From: Gammaproteobacteria bacterium
GTDB lineage: Bacteria; Pseudomonadota; Gammaproteobacteria; JAABTG01
Direction: 5' to 3'
Length of the DNA: 27,892 nucleotides
Assembly (NCBI GenBank): GCA_030066245.1
Contig: JASJBY010000007.1
Span: 1-27,892 of the forward strand
In this document: positions 23,715-27,892 of the stretch, piece after piece
Layout: each line of letters begins with the position of its first letter
How positions within the stretch are numbered: the stretch's first letter is position 1
Made by a program: the position numbers and the translations under genes
The notes under the pieces: generated by a model
Told to the model about the DNA's origin: nothing
The model's input: only the letters and a program-made list of their open reading frames with translations
Database searches by the model: none

Positions 23715-24161
23715 ATGAGTCGTTCCAAACGCCTTGCGCCCGTGGCCGGTGTTGCCGCCCGCCGTGAACAGCACGCCGCGCAGACCCTGAAGGAGAGCCG
23801 GGAGACGCTGGCTCAGTACGAGGCCCAGTTGCGCGGGCTGCAGAGCTATCGCCAGGAGTATGTGGGCGGATTCCAGCAAGCCGGGAGCCAGGGCATGCAG
23901 GCGGGGAGGATGAAGGACTACCTGGTGTTTCTGGACAAGCTGGACGCGGCCATCAGCCAGTTGCAGGCGGTGATATCCACGAGCATCGAACGCTGCGAGC
24001 GGGACAAGGGCGTGTGGCTTGCCAAACGGGCAAAGCTCAAAGCCCTGGACAAGGCCATCGCACGATACCTGAAGGAAGAGCAGCAGGAGGAAGTCAGGCG
24101 CGAGCAGCGGGATACGGACGAACGGGCGCAGCAGGGAGGGAGAAAGGGAGGGGACGGCTGA
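23715..24161 (+). CDS. fliJ: Flagellar export chaperone FliJ
   Basis: Encodes 148 residues, family length. FliJ is a coiled-coil stalk in the centre of the FliI ring, contacting the export gate protein FlhA and chaperones. The whole protein is a helical, Arg/Glu/Gln/Ala-rich coiled coil; SRSKRLAPVAGVAARREQHAA opens it and LKALDKAIARYLKEEQQEEV closes the conserved part. It follows fliI by 69 bases, which is the usual order. The ribosome-binding site before its ATG is weak (GGGGC). The identity relies on length, coiled-coil character and position. Confidence 0.9.
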   Translation: MSRSKRLAPVAGVAARREQHAAQTLKESRETLAQYEAQLRGLQSYRQEYVGGFQQAGSQGMQAGRMKDYLVFLDKLDAAISQLQAVISTSIERCERDKGVWLAKRAKLKALDKAIARYLKEEQQEEVRREQRDTDERAQQGGRKGGDG

Positions 24162-24383
24162 CAGGCGCCGTTGACGGGCAGCAGCGGACCGGACAGCCAG
24201 CCGGGTCGGGCAGGCGGCGAAGGTGGACACGGGTACAGTCTCACGCGAATGCGTCGAATTCTGGTTGGGAAGGGTTTCGGCGGGCCATCAACCAGCTCAA
24301 TTCTGTGACAGACCCGGAGGTTCCCGATTGGTCCGAGTATTGCTTATACGGGGGCAAGTACTTCTGAAACGAATGGATCAGAG
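24162..24383. other. fliJ-fliK spacer
   Basis: A 222-base spacer with no supported gene. It carries a sigma-54-type promoter (24329-24344) about 40 bases ahead of the fliK start; the remainder shows no clear terminator. Confidence 0.6.
24329..24344 (+). promoter_or_regulatory. Sigma-54-type promoter before fliK
   Basis: TGGTCCGAGTATTGCT keeps the essential GG of the -24 element and GC of the -12 element at the correct 10-base separation, with TTGCT intact; it departs from TGGCACG-N4-TTGCW at two bases of the -24 element. The predicted start near 24355 is about 30 bases before fliK. It suggests FleQ-type (NtrC-family) control, which is inference since no activator is in the window. Confidence 0.65.
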
Positions 24384-25556
24384 ATGCCCGACGCAAGCCT
24401 GATGCTACCGGTGGAGGCACCCCCTGCAGTCCCGGGTAATGCTGACGCGGCCCGCGCACCAGCTCTGCCAGACGACGCTTCACCGCAGAGCCCCGCGGGT
24501 TTCGCCCGGCTGCTAATGGGCGAGCTGGCCGCCGAGAACGATCTCGGCACAGCGAGTAACGGCGTTCTGGAGCCGACTAATCCAGACCCCGCCACGCTGC
24601 TGCCCCAGCCGCTGGACGGATCGATGGTTTTGCCGGATGGGGCGACAGCTTTGCCGGAGGAGGCGACGATGTTGCCGGACGGCAAGAGTTTGCCGCCCTC
24701 CGGCGGCATGGCCGTGCCACTGACGGCGTTACGGGCCGAGCGGCTGCCCCAGCCCGGAGTGGCCATCGAAAGCGGAGTGTCGATGACACCGCGCTCCCCG
24801 ACGGCCCAGGTGCCGGAGCTTGCGGGTGGAGCGACTCCAAAGCAAACCATGCCGCCGCAGACCATCGCCGCGACACCCCCCGGTGGCGGCGAGCCGGAAA
24901 CGGCATTGCCGGCTGCCGCGACCACCCAGGAGTCGGCCGCGACCTTGAAGCCACAAACCCAGTTCAGCGAGGAGGCCGTGCTCGCGAGACTGGCCGAACG
25001 AGAACCCGGACAGTCTCCTGCACCGAGAGCATCCGGGGACACGACACCAACACTCAGCAACCAGGGGCCAGGCCATGCCCCAGCCTCCCCATCGGTCCGG
25101 GAGGCCTTCCCGACAGCCCGTATCGAGTTGCCCGAGCCCATTCGGACTCCCCAGTGGAATGATGGCCTGGCGACGCGAATCACCTGGATGGCCAGCAACC
25201 AGGTTCACAAGGCCGAGCTGCGCCTGAATCCGCCGGAGCTGGGTCCCCTGGAGGTGCGCATAGCCGTGCAGCAGGACGAGACTCGGGTGGTCTTCACAGC
25301 GAGCAATGCCGCCGCGCGCGAGGCGGTGGAAGCGGCTCTGCCGCGCCTGCGGGAGCTGATGGGTACAACTGGCCTTAACCTGGTGCAGGTCGATGTCTCC
25401 GCCCAGGGAGAGGACAGCCGCGGCCTGCTCAGGGAGTGGAGCGAACCTGCGGTTGAAGGAGCCGGGCGGTACCCGGGTTCGTCCGGTGATCTGGAGAGCA
25501 CCTCTCAAGAGGAACAGATTGTCGGCCACGACGGCCTGGTCGACGCCTACGCCTGA
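24384..25556 (+). CDS. fliK: Flagellar hook-length control protein FliK
   Basis: Encodes 390 residues. FliK is secreted during hook growth as a molecular ruler and then switches the export gate (through FlhB) from hook to filament substrates. The N-terminal two thirds are low-complexity, Pro/Ala/Gly/Thr/Glu-rich, as usual for the ruler, and contain a short tandem repeat of LPDGATA-like units (residues about 81-104). The C-terminal Flg_hook switch domain (about 255-350) is clear: QVHKAELRLNPPELGPLEVR and TASNAAAREAVEAALPRLRE. It is preceded by its own sigma-54-type promoter and followed by fliL behind another. The start codon has only a weak ribosome-binding site (CAGAG). The variable N-terminus makes the family call rest on the C-domain and position. 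Confidence 0.9.
   Translation: MPDASLMLPVEAPPAVPGNADAARAPALPDDASPQSPAGFARLLMGELAAENDLGTASNGVLEPTNPDPATLLPQPLDGSMVLPDGATALPEEATMLPDGKSLPPSGGMAVPLTALRAERLPQPGVAIESGVSMTPRSPTAQVPELAGGATPKQTMPPQTIAATPPGGGEPETALPAAATTQESAATLKPQTQFSEEAVLARLAEREPGQSPAPRASGDTTPTLSNQGPGHAPASPSVREAFPTARIELPEPIRTPQWNDGLATRITWMASNQVHKAELRLNPPELGPLEVRIAVQQDETRVVFTASNAAAREAVEAALPRLRELMGTTGLNLVQVDVSAQGEDSRGLLREWSEPAVEGAGRYPGSSGDLESTSQEEQIVGHDGLVDAYA
24626..24706 (+). repeat. 21-bp tandem repeat within fliK
   Basis: Imperfect copies of a 21-bp unit opening TTGCCGGA encode LPDGATA, LPEEATM and LPDGKS, followed by LPPSGG. Two full units and decayed continuation are seen. It lies in the ruler part of FliK, whose length sets hook length in well-studied species. 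Confidence 0.65.
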
Positions 25557-25734
25557 GATCCGCCGACGAGCGACGTCTGCCGCCTCGGCCCGAACGCACC
25601 CGGGTTTCCTCCGCGCCCCCGTCACCTTCGCGCTCCGACATCTTTCCGAGGCAAGTCGGACCGTGACGCGTCAAAAATCGGTCGCGAACCCGTCCTATAG
25701 CGCCTAACCGACTGAATCAAGCAACGAAACCCTC
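25557..25734. other. fliK-fliL spacer, upstream part
   Basis: No gene is supported between the fliK stop and the sigma-54 promoter. A chance plus-strand frame covers much of it but starts inside fliK and has poor composition. Binding sites for an NtrC-type activator would be expected here, yet none was identified. Confidence 0.5.
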
Positions 25735-25750
25735 TGGCACGCCTATTGCT
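25735..25750 (+). promoter_or_regulatory. Consensus sigma-54 promoter for fliLMN
   Basis: TGGCACGCCTATTGCT matches the sigma-54 consensus TGGCACG-N4-TTGCW at every defined base. The predicted start is about 25760, and the fliL ATG follows at 25786 with GGGAG as ribosome-binding site. This indicates RpoN-dependent expression of fliL-fliM-fliN, in line with the FleQ-controlled cascades of Pseudomonas and Vibrio. Confidence 0.9.
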
Positions 25751-25785
25751 AACGCCCTCGATGAATCAAGAAAGGGAGAACTGTC

Positions 25786-26328
25786 ATGGCGGATGAGGAA
25801 CAGGGCGGCGACGATCTGGAGCAAGGCGAAGCGAAGAAAAAGGGGGGCAAGGGCAAGCTCATTGTCTTCATCGTGGCTGCGGTGCTGCTGCTCGGGGGCG
25901 GTGCGGGTGCCGGCCTTTACTTCACCGGGGCACTCACGCCGGATGCACAAACGGCCTCCGAGGACGACGAGGATTTCGAGGACGAGGACGAGGAGGAGGA
26001 GGCTAAAGGCGAGGCCATCTACGTGGATCTGCACCCTGCGTTCACGGTGAATCTTCAGGGCAAGAGCAAGGCGCGCTTCCTGCAGGCATCCGTACAGGTG
26101 CTCACGCGTGAGCCGAAAGTGGAGCAGCAGATCAAACAGCACGCCCCCATGATCCGCAACAAGCTCGTCATGCTGTTCAGCGCAAAGACCTCTCAGGAGC
26201 TGCGCACGCTGGAGGGCAAGGAATCGCTCCAGAACGAGGCCCGCTCGGCCATCGAGAACGTGTTGAAGGCCGAGAGCGGCGAAGGTGGTGTGGAAGCCGT
26301 GTTCTTCACAAGCTTCGTGATGCAATAA
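25786..26328 (+). CDS. fliL: Flagellar basal body-associated protein FliL
   Basis: Encodes 180 residues. FliL is a single-pass inner-membrane protein that rings the stator units and supports torque under load. It has a charged cytoplasmic N-terminus, one membrane segment (about 26-46, IVFIVAAVLLLGGGAGAGLY), a strikingly acidic Asp/Glu linker (about 60-77) and a stomatin-like periplasmic domain with YVDLHPAFTVNLQG and ending GVEAVFFTSFVMQ. AGGGAGAA a few bases before the ATG gives a strong ribosome-binding site. It heads the sigma-54 driven fliLMN unit, with fliM starting three bases after its stop. Confidence 0.93.
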   Translation: MADEEQGGDDLEQGEAKKKGGKGKLIVFIVAAVLLLGGGAGAGLYFTGALTPDAQTASEDDEDFEDEDEEEEAKGEAIYVDLHPAFTVNLQGKSKARFLQASVQVLTREPKVEQQIKQHAPMIRNKLVMLFSAKTSQELRTLEGKESLQNEARSAIENVLKAESGEGGVEAVFFTSFVMQ

Positions 26329-26331
26329 GCC

Positions 26332-27369
26332 ATGCCCGCCACCGACATTCTGTCTCAGGACGAGATCGATGCGCTCTTGCATGGCGTCGATCGAGGCGAG
26401 ATAGAGACGGAGACGGACGAACCGCCGGGTGACGAGGAGGTCCGCTCCTACGACTTCGCGAGTCAGGACCGCATTGTTCGTGGTCGTCTCCCGATGCTGG
26501 ACATGATCAACGAGCGCTTCGCACGCCTGTTCCGGGTCAGCCTTTTCAATCTGCTGCGCCGCTCACCCGAGATCTCCGTTGGTAGCGTGCAGACACTCAA
26601 GTTCAGCGAGTACGTCCACAGCCTGTTCATCCCTGCGAACATGAACCTGGTCAGGGTGAAGCCATTGCGGGGCACTGCCTTGTTTGTGCTGGATCCCAGG
26701 CTGGTTTTCCTCATCGTTGAGAATTTTTTCGGGGGCGCAGGTCGTCTGCCGGCGAAGATGGAGGGCAGGGAGATAACGCCCACCGAGATGCGCGTCGCGC
26801 ATATGGTGCTCGACTATGCGTTCAGCGACTTGGTGCAGGCATGGAAGCCGGTGCTCGGGGTGGAGTTCGAGTATCTGCGCTCCGAGGTCAATCCCCATTT
26901 CGCCAATATCGTCGCGCCCAGCGAGGTGGTCGTCGCCACCGTGTTCCACGTCGAGCTCGAAGGGGGCGGCGGCGACCTTCACATCACCATGCCCTACTCG
27001 ATGATCGAGCCCATCAAGGAGGTTCTGGACGCGGGTGTACAAGGGGACCGCACGGAGCAGGATCTGCACTGGTTCAATGTCATGCAGCAGGGAATCGCCT
27101 CAGCGCAGGTGACGATTGAGGCTTCCTTGACCGAGGCCACCATTACGCTGCGTGAGCTGATGGAGCTGCAGGCAGGGGACATCATTCCGGTGGATCTGCC
27201 GGAGCATGTGTGGGCCAAGGTTCAGGGCTTTCCGGTGCTGCGTGGCAAGTTCGGTGTGCACCAGGGCAACCTCGCGTTGAAGACCGTGGAGACCGCCGCT
27301 GACGTGGCCGACGTGTCCGCACAGGGACCCCAGGCATTCGACCAAGACGGAGCGACCCATGACAGATAA
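26332..27369 (+). CDS. fliM: Flagellar motor switch protein FliM
   Basis: Encodes 345 residues, family length. FliM builds the C-ring wall; its N-terminal helix binds phosphorylated CheY to reverse rotation. The CheY-binding segment ILSQDEIDALLHGVD (about 5-19) is conserved. The middle CheC-like domain contains LPMLDMINERFARLFRVSLF and LDPRLVFLIVENFFGG, and the C-terminal SpoA domain (about 250-325) that pairs with FliN has EATITLRELMELQAGDIIPV. It follows fliL by three bases and overlaps fliN by 11. Confidence 0.97.
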   Translation: MPATDILSQDEIDALLHGVDRGEIETETDEPPGDEEVRSYDFASQDRIVRGRLPMLDMINERFARLFRVSLFNLLRRSPEISVGSVQTLKFSEYVHSLFIPANMNLVRVKPLRGTALFVLDPRLVFLIVENFFGGAGRLPAKMEGREITPTEMRVAHMVLDYAFSDLVQAWKPVLGVEFEYLRSEVNPHFANIVAPSEVVVATVFHVELEGGGGDLHITMPYSMIEPIKEVLDAGVQGDRTEQDLHWFNVMQQGIASAQVTIEASLTEATITLRELMELQAGDIIPVDLPEHVWAKVQGFPVLRGKFGVHQGNLALKTVETAADVADVSAQGPQAFDQDGATHDR

Positions 27370-27721
27370 GGACGCATTGGCTTCGCAACCCGGGTCCGGG
27401 AACGGCTACACGCCAGCCGAGTTGGAGAACCTGCAGGCCGATTCCACCGGCGCCCGCCAGGAAGTCAACCTGGATGCCATTGTCGACATCCCGGTGACCC
27501 TTTCCGTGGAAATCGGCCAGACCTCCATAACCATCCGTGAGCTGCTGCAGCTCAACCAGGGTTCGGTCGTGGAGCTGGACCGACTGGCGGGGGAGCCGCT
27601 GGACGTCCTTGTCAATGGAACACTGGTGGCCCACGGGGAGGTCGTCGTCGTGAACGACAAATTCGGCATCCGTCTTACGGACGTCATCAGTGCCCGGGAA
27701 CGCGTCAACAAGCTTCAATAG
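27359..27721 (+). CDS. fliN: Flagellar motor switch protein FliN
   Basis: Encodes 120 residues. FliN forms the base of the C-ring with FliM and docks FliH during export. The N-terminal 35 residues are variable; the SpoA domain is complete (VNLDAIVDIPVTLSVEIG, SITIRELLQLNQGSVVELDR, VLVNGTLVAHGEVVVVNDKF, GIRLTDVIS). Its start overlaps the fliM end, and its stop codon is three bases before repeat copy C. In most gammaproteobacteria fliO, fliP, fliQ and fliR follow; here the repeat intervenes and the window ends. Confidence 0.97.
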   Translation: MTDKDALASQPGSGNGYTPAELENLQADSTGARQEVNLDAIVDIPVTLSVEIGQTSITIRELLQLNQGSVVELDRLAGEPLDVLVNGTLVAHGEVVVVNDKFGIRLTDVISARERVNKLQ

Positions 27722-27724
27722 CGC

Positions 27725-27892
27725 TAGCCCGGATTTCTCACCAGGCGGACCTCGGTTCGAAGATTATGTTGGCAAACTCAACACATTGGCTTCACCAGGC
27801 CGGTCTTCCTTGTGAACAACCTGTCCTATTCGGTTCTTGGCCCACTCTGGCTTTGCATCTTGACCGATCCCCCTTGAGCCATAGTCCCGCTA
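27725..27892 (+). mobile_element. Inverted-terminal-repeat element, copy C (cut by window end)
   Basis: Starts with the same TAGCCCGGATTTCTCACC as copies A and B, in the same orientation as B, and keeps the downstream homology (CAGGCGGACCTCGG, then CTCAACACATTGGC and CTATTCGGTTCTTGG) for about 155 bases. After CTTGAGCCATAG it departs from the other copies. Only the left 168 bases are in the window, so its right end is not seen. It lies three bases after the fliN stop. Confidence 0.85.

Noticed and set aside
1..27892. CRISPR array, prophage or integron cassettes
   Set aside because: No regularly spaced repeats, cas genes, phage structural genes, integrase or attC-like sites were found. The small genes at 178-2035 have no cassette boundaries.

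Overview
The window is high-GC DNA, clearly gammaproteobacterial and probably from the Chromatiales/Ectothiorhodospiraceae side of the class. This rests on the gene order metY-rimP-nusA-infB-rbfA-truB-rpsO-pnp, the sigma-54-type flagellar promoters and protein character. The genus is a guess and no search was run.

Layout. (1) 1-2323 is a loose accessory segment: a REP-like palindrome, an orphan Phd/YefM-type antitoxin, a DUF3616-type protein on the minus strand, an orphan ribbon-helix-helix antitoxin, and two stretches with no convincing gene. (2) 2324-3238 is a bile-acid:sodium-symporter-family transporter whose last codons run into a 7-bp tandem repeat. (3) 3251-12151, all minus strand, is the translation/transcription operon: a sigma-70 promoter, initiator tRNA (metY), two tandem intrinsic terminators, then rimP, nusA, infB, rbfA, truB, an internal promoter, rpsO and pnp, closed by an intrinsic terminator. 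(4) 12261-12506 is copy A of a 246-bp element with terminal inverted repeats. (5) 12702-14261 is a stand-alone ATP-dependent DNA ligase. (6) 14390-18553 is a 1387-residue protein in which a periplasmic Venus-flytrap (BvgS/EvgS-type) sensor domain is fused to a complete MscK-like mechanosensitive channel. (7) 18558-18803 is repeat copy B. (8) 18942-27721 is a plus-strand flagellar block: fliF, fliG, fliH, fliI, fliJ, then fliK and fliL-fliM-fliN, the last two units each behind a sigma-54-like site. (9) 27725 to the window end is repeat copy C, cut by the edge.

How the parts relate. The metY operon makes the initiator tRNA and factors for ribosome maturation (RimP, RbfA, TruB, S15), initiation (IF2), elongation/termination (NusA) and RNA decay (PNPase). 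The flagellar block encodes the MS ring (FliF), the switch complex (FliG, FliM, FliN), the export ATPase set (FliH, FliI, FliJ), the hook-length ruler (FliK) and the stator-associated FliL. fliE, normally just before fliF, is absent here.

The observation most worth pursuing is the flytrap-MscK fusion: the architecture of a channel that could be gated or tuned by a periplasmic solute as well as by tension. Second is the position of the three repeat copies, which sit exactly at the junctions between the operon, the ligase/channel pair and the flagellar block, as expected if they mark insertion or recombination boundaries.
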